The position numbers and the translations under genes are program-made. A stretch of DNA of 64,000 nt from assembly GCA_000381565.1 (NCBI GenBank), contig KB906724.1, positions 2,780,980 through 2,844,979 on the forward strand, read 5' to 3'. The stretch comes from Oxalobacteraceae bacterium AB_14. Its GTDB lineage: Bacteria > Pseudomonadota > Gammaproteobacteria > Burkholderiales > Burkholderiaceae_D. The notes under the pieces are model-generated. The model saw nothing but the letters and a program-made list of their open reading frames with translations. It was not told the DNA's origin and ran no database searches. This document shows, one piece after another, positions 8,382 to 16,684 of the stretch (positions are counted from its first letter, which is position 1; each line of letters begins with the position of its first letter).

Positions 8382-10760
8382 TTAGTTCGCCGCTTCCGCT
8401 GCTTCCGCCGCATCCTGCACTGCGCTGATCGCATTGAGGATAGCCTCGCTGGTCGCCGGAGCGCGCAGCGGTGGGTTGAAGCGATGATCGCCGACGCTGG
8501 AGCAGGCGTCGCGGATCGCCAGGAAGACCGAGAACGGCAGCAGCAGCGGCGGCTCGCCGACCGCTTTCGAGCGGTGGATACTGTCCATTACGTTGCGGTT
8601 CTTGAACAGACGCACGCTGAAGTTCTCCGGACAGTCCGACACGCCGGGGATCTTGTAGGTGGAAGGCGCGTGCGTCATCAGCTTTCCGGCCGGGTTCCAC
8701 CACAACTCCTCGGTGGTCAACCAGCCCATGCCCTGTATGAAGGCGCCTTCCACCTGGCCGACGTCGATGGCCGGGTTCAGCGAATTGCCGGCGTCGTACA
8801 GCGCGTCGGCCTTCAGCAGCTTCCATTCTCCGGTCAGCGTGTCGACCACCACTTCCGACACCGAGGCGCCGTAAGCGTAGTAGGAGAACGGATTGCCGCT
8901 CATGGTCTTCGGATCCCAGTGCAGGCCAGGCGTGGCGTAGAAACCGTCGGACCAAAGTTGGATACGCGCCATGTAGGCCTTCTGCACCAGCTCCGCGAAC
9001 GGGATCGCATGCTCGCCGACGTGGACGAAGTTGGCCTCGAAGCGCACCGTGTCCGGGTCGCCGTCGTGGCGCTTGGCGGCGAATTCGGCCAGGCGTTTGC
9101 GGATGGTGTTGGCCGCATCCTGCGCCGCCTTGCCGTTCAGGTCCGCGCCGGTCGATGCGGCGGTGGCCGAGGTGTTGGCGACCTTGCTGGTGTCGGTGGC
9201 GGTGGCGCGCACCATGGCGAGGTCGATGCCCAGTTCATGCGCTACCACCTGGCAAACCTTGGTGTTGATGCCCTGGCCCATTTCGGTGCCGCCGTGGTTG
9301 ACCAGCACCGAGCCGTCGGTGTAGATGTGAACCAGCGCGCCGGCCTGGTTGAAGTGCGTGACGTTGAAGGCGATGCCGAACTTGACCGGCGTGAGCGCCA
9401 GGCCGCGCTTCAGCACTTTGCTCTTTGCGTTGAAGGCGTTGATGTCCTCGCGGCGCTTGCGGTAGTCGCTTTCGCTTTCCAGTTGGGCGACCAGGTCGTG
9501 GATGACGTTGTCGACCACCTTCTGGTTGTACTGCGTGACGTTGCGGCCTTCCTCGTCATTGCGGCCGTAGAAGTTGATCTTGCGGACATCCAGCGAGTCC
9601 ATGCCGAGATTGCGGGCGATTTCATCGACGATGTATTCGATGGCGATGGCGCCTTGCGGGCCGCCGAAACCACGGAAGGCGGTATTCGACTGGGTGTTGG
9701 TCTTGCCGGCCATGGCGCGGATGTCGACGTCGCCGAGGTAGTAGGCGTTGTCGAAGTGGCAGACCGCACGCGTGGCGACCGGCGCCGACAGGTCGGCCGA
9801 GAAGCCGGCGCGCGAGACCATCTCCACCTTGGCGGCGACGATGCGGCCGTCGTCGCCGTAGCCCATTTCGTACTCGTAGTAGAAGCAGTGGCGTTTGCCG
9901 GTGACCATCATGTCGTCATCGCGGTCGGCGCGCAGCTTGACCGGACGGCGCAGGTGCGCGGCCGAGATGGCGGCGCAGGCGGCCCACAGGGCGGATTGCG
10001 ATTCCTTGCCGCCAAAGCCACCACCCATGCGGCGGCATTCGACCACGATGTCGTGCGAATGGCGCTGCAGGGCGTGCGCGACCACGTGCTGCATCTCGGT
10101 AGGATGCTGGGTCGAGCAGTGAATCAGCATTCCCTTGCCTTCTTTCGGAATGGCGTAGGAGATCTGGCCTTCCAGGTAGAACTGTTCCTGGCCGCCGACA
10201 TGCAGCTCGCCCTTCAAGCGATGCTTGGAACGCTCGAACGCGGCCTGCGCATCGCCGCGCGCCAGGTGCATGGGCGGGACAACGAACGACTTGGCGTCGC
10301 GCGCGGCTTGCGGCGTCAGGATGGCTGGCAGTTCTTCGTACTCGATGACGGCCTTCTTGACGGCGCGGCGGGCGTTGTCGTGCGAGGTCGCCACCACGAT
10401 GAAGATGGGCTGGCCGACATATTCGACCAGGCCTTCCGACAGGATCGGATCGTCGTGGATGATCGGCCCGCAGTCGTTGGTGCCGGGGATGTCCTTGTGC
10501 GTGTACACAGCCACGACGCCTGGCATGGCTTTGACGGCGTCGAAGTTCATCGACAGGATGTTGGCGTGCGCTTTGGCGGAGATGCCCAGCGCGGCGTGCA
10601 GCGTGCCGGCTACTTCAGGGATATCGTCGGTGTAGGTGGCTTCGCCGAGGACGTGCAGCACCGCCGATTCGTGCGGGTGCGACTGGCCGACTTCGGCCCA
10701 CGCCATCGGAACGCCGGGAACGGCGGGCTGCGTCAGGAATGCTTCGGATTTGCTGTTCAT
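8382..10760 (-). CDS. xdhB: Xanthine dehydrogenase molybdopterin-binding subunit
   Basis: A 792-residue molybdenum hydroxylase large subunit that oxidises hypoxanthine and xanthine to urate. Characteristic segments are CRRMGGGFGGKESQ, NTAFRGFGGPQGAIA, VNHGGTEMGQGINTK, ATAASTGADLNGKAAQDA and, near the end, SKAVGEPPLLLPFSVFLA, which contains the active-site glutamate. The start at 10760 (MNSKSEAF) overlaps the xdhA stop in an ATGA arrangement, so translation of the two is coupled. The separate small and large subunits are as in Rhodobacter and most proteobacteria. Confidence 0.97.
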   Translation of the reverse strand: MNSKSEAFLTQPAVPGVPMAWAEVGQSHPHESAVLHVLGEATYTDDIPEVAGTLHAALGISAKAHANILSMNFDAVKAMPGVVAVYTHKDIPGTNDCGPIIHDDPILSEGLVEYVGQPIFIVVATSHDNARRAVKKAVIEYEELPAILTPQAARDAKSFVVPPMHLARGDAQAAFERSKHRLKGELHVGGQEQFYLEGQISYAIPKEGKGMLIHCSTQHPTEMQHVVAHALQRHSHDIVVECRRMGGGFGGKESQSALWAACAAISAAHLRRPVKLRADRDDDMMVTGKRHCFYYEYEMGYGDDGRIVAAKVEMVSRAGFSADLSAPVATRAVCHFDNAYYLGDVDIRAMAGKTNTQSNTAFRGFGGPQGAIAIEYIVDEIARNLGMDSLDVRKINFYGRNDEEGRNVTQYNQKVVDNVIHDLVAQLESESDYRKRREDINAFNAKSKVLKRGLALTPVKFGIAFNVTHFNQAGALVHIYTDGSVLVNHGGTEMGQGINTKVCQVVAHELGIDLAMVRATATDTSKVANTSATAASTGADLNGKAAQDAANTIRKRLAEFAAKRHDGDPDTVRFEANFVHVGEHAIPFAELVQKAYMARIQLWSDGFYATPGLHWDPKTMSGNPFSYYAYGASVSEVVVDTLTGEWKLLKADALYDAGNSLNPAIDVGQVEGAFIQGMGWLTTEELWWNPAGKLMTHAPSTYKIPGVSDCPENFSVRLFKNRNVMDSIHRSKAVGEPPLLLPFSVFLAIRDACSSVGDHRFNPPLRAPATSEAILNAISAVQDAAEAAEAAN

Positions 10761-12259
10761 GCTGCGGCGACTCCCTCTGCGTAGTGATAGGCGTTGATCG
10801 ATTGCAGCGGCTGGGCGGAGTCCGGATTGGTCTCCAGCCAATAGCGGCGCAGCAGGTTTTGCGCGGTCTTCATGCGGTAGCCGGCGGTGGCGCGCATGTC
10901 GCTCAGCGGCGTGTAGTCCTTGGCCAGTTCGGCCATCGCCAGCTTCAGCGTGGCTTCGTCCCAGCGCTTGCCGTTGACGGCGGCTTCCGCCAGCGGTGCG
11001 CGGCGCGAGGTCGCGGCCATGCCGCCGTAGGCGATGTGGGCGTCGCTGACGACGCCGTCCTTGAGCGTGAAGGCGAAGGCGGCGCAGACGGCGGAGATGT
11101 CCTGGTCGTAGCGCTTGGCCAGCTTGTAGGTGCGGAAGTGGATGTCCTTGCGCGGCAGCGGAATGCGCACGGCTTCCACGAACTCGCCAGGCTGCCAGTC
11201 CTTCTTCATGTAATCGAGGTAGAACTTCTCCAGCAGCATGGAACGCTGGCCCTTATCGCTGCGGATGACGATTTCCGCACCGAGCGCGATCATCCAAGGC
11301 GCCGAATCGCCGATCGGCGAACCGTTGGCGACGCTGCCGCCCAGGGTGCCGGTGTTGCGGATCGGTTGCGAGGCGAAGCGCTGCCACATTTCGTGCAGCT
11401 CTTCCTTGTAGTGCTTGCAGACCGCCTCGTAGGCGTCGTTGAGGGAGACGGCGGCGCCGATATACAGCATGCCGTCTTCCTCCACCATGCGGTATAGCTC
11501 CTGCACCTGGCGCACATAGATCATGTCGCCGAGGTTGCGCATCTGCTTGGTCACCCACAGGCCGACGTCGGTCGAGCCGGCGACGATGGTGGCGGTGGGT
11601 TTTTCTGCGCGCAGGGTGGCCAGTTCGGCCAGCGTGCGCGGGGCGTAGAAGGTCTGGCCGTCGTGGGTGTAGCTGTACATTTCGGTTCGCTGGATGGTTT
11701 GCAGCGAGGCTTTCAGCGCCTCGCGGTCGAAGCTGACGGGAGGCAGCTCGCCCATGCGGCGCGCGGCATCGATGATGGGGCGGTAGCCGGTGCAGCGGCA
11801 TAGGTTACCGGACAGGGTTTCGTCCACGGTCTTGCGGCATGGCGGCGTGGTTTGTCCCTCCTGCTTGAGGTAGAGGCTCCACAGAGACATGGCGAAGCCC
11901 GGCGTGCAGAAGCCGCACTGCGATCCGTGGCATTCGACCAGCGCTTCCTGCACCGGGTGCATATTGCCGTCGGCCTGTTTCAGGTCTTCGATGGTGAAGA
12001 CGGCCTTGCCGTCCAGCGTAGGCACGAACTGGATGCAGGAGTTGACCGACTTCATGGCTACTTCGCCGTCGGGCTGCAATTCCGCCACGACCACGGTGCA
12101 GGCGCCGCAATCGCCTTCGGCGCAGCCTTCCTTGGTGCCGGTGCAGTGCAGGTCTTCGCGCAGGTGCTGGAGCAGGGTGCGGGTTGGCGCGCCGTCCGCG
12201 ACGTTGTGCACTGCGCCGCGGTAGAAGAATCGAATAGGTTCTGACACGGGTTTAGACAT
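10757..12259 (-). CDS. xdhA: Xanthine dehydrogenase small subunit (2Fe-2S and FAD)
   Basis: A 500-residue protein carrying the electron-transfer half of xanthine dehydrogenase. The N-terminal ferredoxin-like cluster reads CTGTKEGCAEGDCGACTVV (about residues 40-58); the second [2Fe-2S] cluster domain shows CGFCTPGFAMSLW and NLCRCTGYRPIIDAA. The FAD-binding domain follows with TIVAGSTDVGLWVTKQMRN and NTGTLGGSVANGSPIGDSAP. The gene is first of xdhABC and lies 13 bases downstream of the uraD-allC fusion gene on the same strand. Confidence 0.97.
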   Translation of the reverse strand: MSKPVSEPIRFFYRGAVHNVADGAPTRTLLQHLREDLHCTGTKEGCAEGDCGACTVVVAELQPDGEVAMKSVNSCIQFVPTLDGKAVFTIEDLKQADGNMHPVQEALVECHGSQCGFCTPGFAMSLWSLYLKQEGQTTPPCRKTVDETLSGNLCRCTGYRPIIDAARRMGELPPVSFDREALKASLQTIQRTEMYSYTHDGQTFYAPRTLAELATLRAEKPTATIVAGSTDVGLWVTKQMRNLGDMIYVRQVQELYRMVEEDGMLYIGAAVSLNDAYEAVCKHYKEELHEMWQRFASQPIRNTGTLGGSVANGSPIGDSAPWMIALGAEIVIRSDKGQRSMLLEKFYLDYMKKDWQPGEFVEAVRIPLPRKDIHFRTYKLAKRYDQDISAVCAAFAFTLKDGVVSDAHIAYGGMAATSRRAPLAEAAVNGKRWDEATLKLAMAELAKDYTPLSDMRATAGYRMKTAQNLLRRYWLETNPDSAQPLQSINAYHYAEGVAAA

Positions 12260-12272
12260 GGTGGCTCCGGAA

Positions 12273-14027
12273 TTACTTGGTTTTGAACTGGCGCAGGAAG
12301 TCCAGGAAGATCTGGGCCGATACTTCGGCGTCGTCGGCGGTCATGGTTTCGAGCGGGTTGTGGCTGATGCCGCCGTTGCCGCAACGCGTGAACAGCATCG
12401 CGACGTCGGTCATGCGGGCCAGCGCCATGGCGTCATGGCCGGCGCCGGACGGCAGCTCGAATACTTCAATGCCGGCGCGCTCGGTGGCGGCGGCGAATTG
12501 CTTGACCAGCCAAGGCGCGCATGGCGCGGCGGGCGCCTGCATGATCTTGGTGACTTTAAGGCCGATCTGGCGGCGCGCACACACGGCTTCCGCCTGATTG
12601 AGGATATCGGTGACGGCGGCGTCGCGCGTGGCGTCGTCGGCCGCACGGATGTCGAGCGACAGCTTGCAGGCGCCAGGGATCACGTTGACCGAACCATCCG
12701 GCACGTGCAACTGGCCGACGGTGCCGACCAGCGAACGTTCACGTCCGCAGCGGTCTTCCACATACAGCACGATCTCGGCAGCGGCAGCGGCGGCGTCCTT
12801 ACGCATGATCATCGGCGTGGTGCCGGCGTGGCTGGCCAGGCCGGTCAGTTCGACCTGGAAGCGGCAGCTGCCGGCGATCGAGGTGACGACGCCCGTCGGC
12901 AGGCCTTTGCCCAGCAATACCGGGCCTTGTTCGATGTGGACTTCGACGAAGGCCAGCACGTCTTCGGGCTTGCGGGCCACCGAAGCGATCTTGCCGACAT
13001 CGTGGCCGGCTGCGGTCAGCGCGTCGCGCATGGTGATGCCTTGCGAATCGGCCTTGTCCAGCAGCGCCATGTCGAACTGGCCGATGACGGCGTTGGAGCC
13101 GAGGAAGGTGCTTTGATAGCGCACGCCTTCTTCTTCCGAGAACCCGATGATCTCCAGGTCGAAGGGCAGGCGTTCGCCACGTTCATTGAGGTGCTTGACC
13201 ACGGCGATCGGCAGCAGGATGCCTTCGCGGCCGTCGTATTTGCCGCCGTTGCGCACCGTGTCGTAGTGGGAGCCGGTCAGCAGTGCCTTGGCGCCCGGCT
13301 GGTCCGACTTGTAGCGGCCGACGACGTTGCCGACCGGGTCGATCGACACTTCCATGCCGGCTTCCCTCATCCACGTCGCCAGCTGGCCGGCGGTCTTGCG
13401 GTGGGCGTCGGTCATGTAGGCGCAGGTGAGGTTGTCGGCGTCGTCGCTCCAGGCGCCGATGGTTTCGGCCCATTGCATGATGGTCGGGCCGAATTGCAGT
13501 TCCACTTGCAGCAGCGCGTTCAGGCGCATCTCGGCGATGCGGCCGATCTGGCGCAGGCATTCGGCCAGTTCGTCGTCGCGCTGCGAGCGCAGGCGGCGGC
13601 TGAAGGCGGCGGCGATCTCGTGGCGCGTCAGGCCGTTGCCGGTCGGGCCTTTGACGGCGAGGATGAAGGGGAATCCGAATTTGGCGTTGTAGTCGGCGTT
13701 GAGCTTGTGCAGCGTCGCCAGTTCGCCGGCGGAGCAGTGGGTCAGACCGGCCTGCGCCTGTTCGCCGGTCGATTCGGCGGTCAGTTCACCGGCCAGCGCC
13801 GCTTTGCCAGCCAGCTCCGGGTGGGCGCGCACCAGGCCCAGTTGCTCGGCTTCGGTGGCTTTCTGCACCACGCCTTGCAAGGCTTGCTTCAGTGCGGAGA
13901 GGGTGGAGTATGGGCGCTGCGCGGCGGCGCGCTCCGGTATCCACGGCGAGTGTTCGTACAGGCCATGCAGCAGCTGGGTGAATTCGTCGGCGCCGCAGCG
14001 GTTCAGGTGATCTAGTGTGATTGTCAT
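12273..14027 (-). CDS. Fused OHCU decarboxylase / allantoate amidohydrolase
   Basis: A 584-residue two-domain protein. Residues 1 to about 165 are an OHCU decarboxylase (UraD): LVRAHPELAGKAALAGELT carries the catalytic His, and NAKFGFPFILAVKGPTG the conserved end. From about residue 172 it is an M20-type allantoate amidohydrolase/N-carbamoylase (AllC): GSHYDTVRNGGKYDGREGIL, FSEEEGVRYQSTFLGS and VEVHIEQGPVL provide the metal ligands, and GAGHDAMALARM the later conserved block. The start at 14027 (MTITLDHLN) lacks a well-spaced ribosome binding site; AGGAGA lies about 26 bases upstream, so a start further upstream is not excluded. It is probably the first gene of the xdh transcript. Confidence 0.93.
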   Translation of the reverse strand: MTITLDHLNRCGADEFTQLLHGLYEHSPWIPERAAAQRPYSTLSALKQALQGVVQKATEAEQLGLVRAHPELAGKAALAGELTAESTGEQAQAGLTHCSAGELATLHKLNADYNAKFGFPFILAVKGPTGNGLTRHEIAAAFSRRLRSQRDDELAECLRQIGRIAEMRLNALLQVELQFGPTIMQWAETIGAWSDDADNLTCAYMTDAHRKTAGQLATWMREAGMEVSIDPVGNVVGRYKSDQPGAKALLTGSHYDTVRNGGKYDGREGILLPIAVVKHLNERGERLPFDLEIIGFSEEEGVRYQSTFLGSNAVIGQFDMALLDKADSQGITMRDALTAAGHDVGKIASVARKPEDVLAFVEVHIEQGPVLLGKGLPTGVVTSIAGSCRFQVELTGLASHAGTTPMIMRKDAAAAAAEIVLYVEDRCGRERSLVGTVGQLHVPDGSVNVIPGACKLSLDIRAADDATRDAAVTDILNQAEAVCARRQIGLKVTKIMQAPAAPCAPWLVKQFAAATERAGIEVFELPSGAGHDAMALARMTDVAMLFTRCGNGGISHNPLETMTADDAEVSAQIFLDFLRQFKTK

Positions 14028-14171
14028 TGTTGTGCAGGCGGTGGCCCGTCTCCTCTTGGTATATGAGGAATGATATATGGCGAGGGAGGCTGTTATATAC
14101 GCCCGGAGCCATAACCGCATTCAGCCCGGGCTTATGGAGAGTGTTGTGGGCGTGCCACGCCAACGGCGGGA

Positions 14172-15110
14172 TTATTTGGCGGTGAGGGCTTGCGCGGCCT
14201 GCGTGACCTGGTCGCGCAGCCACTTGTGCTCCGGCGCCTGGTGCACGCGCTCGTGCCACAGCTGGTAGAAGCGCATCGTCGGGAAGCGCACCGGCACCGT
14301 GAAGGTCTTGATCGGCAGGTTGCGCTCGTAGAAGCGCAGGTACTGGCGCCCCGTGGTGAGCACCATGTCGGTCTGCGTCAGCATGTAGGGAATCAGGCTG
14401 AAATATGCCGATTCCACCACCACGTTGCGCTGGTAGCCCTGCTGCGCCAGGAAGGAATCGATCACGCCATGGAAGCCGGGCAGCGTGGGCGAGGGCGCCA
14501 CGTGGGGCAGGCTCAGATAATCGTCCAGCGTCATGTCGTTGGAATCGGTGCGCTTGGCATAGGGCGCGTCGGCGCGCATGGCGCAGATGATCGGATCTTC
14601 GAAGAGGCGCGACAGGTGCAGGTGCTCGGGCGGCTGCTCCCAGTTACCGATCAGCAGATCGAGTTCGCCGTCGGACAGCATGCGGATCGCGTCCACTTCG
14701 GCGCCCAGGCTGTGGATGATGACGCGGCTCTTGGGCGATTCGCGTCGCAAGCGCGCCACAACGTTGGGCAGAAATTGAATATCGAGGTAGTCCGGCGCGC
14801 CGATGCGGAAGGTGCGGCCTTCCTCCTTGGAGGCGAACGGCGTCTTGTGCAGGAACAGCTGCCCTACTTCGTCGAGGATGCGTTTGGCGGGCGCCTTCAG
14901 GCTTTCGCCGTGCTGGGTCGGAACCATGCCGCGGCCGCCGCGCACCAGCAACGGATCGCCTGTGAGCTCGCGCAGTTTTTGCAGCGAGGCCGAGATGGAG
15001 GGCTGCGTTTGATCCAGTTTCATCGCGACGCGTGAAACGTTTTTTTCGCAGAGGAGCATGTACAGAATGCGTATGAGGTGCAGGTCTAAGTGGTCGGGAA
15101 GTTGTGCCAT
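14172..15110 (-). CDS. LysR family regulator of the purine catabolism cluster
   Basis: A 312-residue LysR protein; the helix-turn-helix reads NVSRVAMKLDQTQPSISASLQKLREL at about residues 24-49. It belongs to the NodD/PcaQ-like subgroup with HLDLHLIRILYMLLCEKNVS at the N terminus. It is divergent from puuD (start 15334) and upstream of uraD-allC and xdh on its own strand. That placement makes it the likely local regulator of urate and allantoate breakdown. The dyad at 15147-15162 is a candidate binding site. The effector is not known; a purine oxidation intermediate would be logical. Confidence 0.9.
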   Translation of the reverse strand: MAQLPDHLDLHLIRILYMLLCEKNVSRVAMKLDQTQPSISASLQKLRELTGDPLLVRGGRGMVPTQHGESLKAPAKRILDEVGQLFLHKTPFASKEEGRTFRIGAPDYLDIQFLPNVVARLRRESPKSRVIIHSLGAEVDAIRMLSDGELDLLIGNWEQPPEHLHLSRLFEDPIICAMRADAPYAKRTDSNDMTLDDYLSLPHVAPSPTLPGFHGVIDSFLAQQGYQRNVVVESAYFSLIPYMLTQTDMVLTTGRQYLRFYERNLPIKTFTVPVRFPTMRFYQLWHERVHQAPEHKWLRDQVTQAAQALTAK

Positions 15111-15146
15111 GATGATCGATCTATAACGGTGAGCCTATTTTTAATA

Positions 15147-15162
15147 TACGGCTACTGCCATA
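15147..15162. promoter_or_regulatory. Candidate LysR operator upstream of puuD
   Basis: TACGGC-N4-GCCATA is an imperfect inverted repeat 37 bases upstream of the LysR start, in the 223-base gap that separates this divergent regulator from puuD. Position and symmetry suit a LysR site, but T-N12-A spacing is one base longer than the consensus. Nothing else was recognised in this gap except the GGGGA ribosome binding site of puuD. Confidence 0.35.
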
Positions 15163-15333
15163 CGAAAAGCCAGAATTAGTTTTATCGTTCGTCCCAGACC
15201 ATGCGTGTTCTGCGTGTGGTTTTCAATCGGTCGCAGCGGAGCTTTCAACAGTTCGCGGCCAAAAGGGAAATCATCCCAATCGTCTGGAGCGCCCGCGGTG
15301 GCAGACGAGCTTAATCCAATCATTGGGGACAAC

Positions 15334-16572
15334 ATGGAATTGCTCGCTTACGGCGTGGACTGGCTCAATCTATTGGTGCGCTGGCTGCATCTCATCACGG
15401 GGATCGCGTGGATCGGCGCATCCTTCTACTTCGTCTGGCTCGACAACAGCATACGCCCGCCAAAGCCGGGTTCCGACCTGGCCAAGAAAGGCGTGTCCGG
15501 AGAATTGTGGGCCGTGCATGGTGGCGGTTTTTACAATCCGCAGAAGTACCTGGTGTCGCCGGCCGAACTGCCGTCGGACCTGCACTGGTTTAAATGGGAA
15601 GCCTACGCGACCTGGATCTCGGGCTTCTCGCTGCTGTTCATCGTCTACTACTTCAACGCCTCGGCGATGATGATCGATAAGTCGGTCGCGGACCTGTCGC
15701 AGCTGCAGGCGATCGGCGTGGGCCTTGGCTCGCTGCTGGTGGGCTGGCTGTTCTACGACACGCTGTGCCGCTCGCCGCTGGGCCGGAAGGATGGCCTGCT
15801 GGGCATCATCATGTTCGTGTTCATCGTGGCGATGGCCTATGTGCTGACCAAGTTCCTCAGTGGCCGCGCAGCCTACATCCACGTGGGCGCCATGATCGGC
15901 ACCATGATGGTCGGGAATGTGCTGATGCTGATTATTCCTGGCCAGCGCAAGCTGGTGGAGGCGATGGAGCAGGGCAAATCGCCTGATCCTAACCATGGCA
16001 AGAAGGCCAAGCAGCGTTCCGTCCACAACAACTACTTCACGCTGCCGGTCCTGCTGATCATGATCAGCAACCACTATGCGATGACCTACAGCCACGCCTA
16101 CAGCTGGGCGCTGCTGGGCGCGATCATCGCCGCCGGCGTGCTGATACGCCACTTCTTCAACCTGCGCCACCACGGCAAGACCGCGTGGCAATTCCCTGCG
16201 GCCGGTGTCGCGATCCTGGCGGCGGTCGCCGTGGTGATTGCGCCTCGTCCTGCGGCGGCGCCTGCGCCAGTTATCGCCGGCGATGCCGCCGGTGCGGCAC
16301 ATGCCAGCGTTGCGGCGCCAGACTTCAATCGGGTACAGGCGATCGTCAACCAGCGTTGCGTCAGCTGCCACGCGGCGCAGCCTACGCAACCCGGCTTCGC
16401 CACCGCGCCGGCCGGCATCAAGTTCGATACGCCTGATTTGATCCGCCAGAACGCGGCCAAGATCAACCAGCAGGCCGTCGTCCTGAAGGCTATGCCGATC
16501 GGGAATATGACCAACATCACGCCAGAAGAACGCTCCGAGCTCGGCGCGTGGTTCTCCGCCGGCGCCAACTGA
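15334..16572 (+). CDS. puuD: Membrane-bound urate oxidase with C-terminal cytochrome c domain
   Basis: A 412-residue PuuD protein. It has about eight transmembrane segments, starting with LLVRWLHLITGIAWIGASFYFVWLDNSI, the DUF989 signature region, followed by HGGGFYNPQKY and a C-terminal periplasmic cytochrome c domain with one haem site CVSCH and a later Met ligand candidate (KAMPIGNMTNIT). PuuD oxidises urate to 5-hydroxyisourate and passes electrons to the respiratory chain instead of making hydrogen peroxide. The start at 15334 has GGGGA eight bases upstream; an earlier in-frame start would add 43 non-membrane residues. A repeat element follows the stop. Confidence 0.93.
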   Translation: MELLAYGVDWLNLLVRWLHLITGIAWIGASFYFVWLDNSIRPPKPGSDLAKKGVSGELWAVHGGGFYNPQKYLVSPAELPSDLHWFKWEAYATWISGFSLLFIVYYFNASAMMIDKSVADLSQLQAIGVGLGSLLVGWLFYDTLCRSPLGRKDGLLGIIMFVFIVAMAYVLTKFLSGRAAYIHVGAMIGTMMVGNVLMLIIPGQRKLVEAMEQGKSPDPNHGKKAKQRSVHNNYFTLPVLLIMISNHYAMTYSHAYSWALLGAIIAAGVLIRHFFNLRHHGKTAWQFPAAGVAILAAVAVVIAPRPAAAPAPVIAGDAAGAAHASVAAPDFNRVQAIVNQRCVSCHAAQPTQPGFATAPAGIKFDTPDLIRQNAAKINQQAVVLKAMPIGNMTNITPEERSELGAWFSAGAN

Positions 16573-16580
16573 CCCACCCA

Positions 16581-16660
16581 CGTCATTCCCGCGCGGGCGG
16601 GAAGCCATGCTGAGCCGACTCCGGCCACTCGGCATGGGTCCCCGCTTTCGCGGGGACGAC
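16581..16660. repeat. REP-like palindromic intergenic element, copy 1
   Basis: The element begins CGTCATTCCCGCGCGGGCGG and ends with the inverted form GTCCCCGCTTTCGCGGGGAC followed by GAC. Each end forms a strong hairpin, and the two ends pair with each other. A related copy lies at 51929-52008. This is a CGTCATTCCCGCG-type dispersed repeat common between genes in beta- and gammaproteobacteria. Here it separates puuD from the ammonia-lyase gene and may form a structure at the 3' end of the puuD transcript. Confidence 0.85.
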
Positions 16661-16684
16661 TTCGGATATTGAAAGAATAGGAAC

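Noticed and set aside
8484..10784. A 766-codon open frame on the plus strand
   Set aside because: It is exactly antisense to xdhB, has no family features and arises from the high GC content.
14028..14171. A second purine riboswitch upstream of the uraD-allC gene, because GTTAT and ATAAC arms occur on the minus strand
   Set aside because: The stems are short, the two-hairpin layout is absent and no strand matches the ribosome binding site; not supportable beyond ordinary secondary structure.
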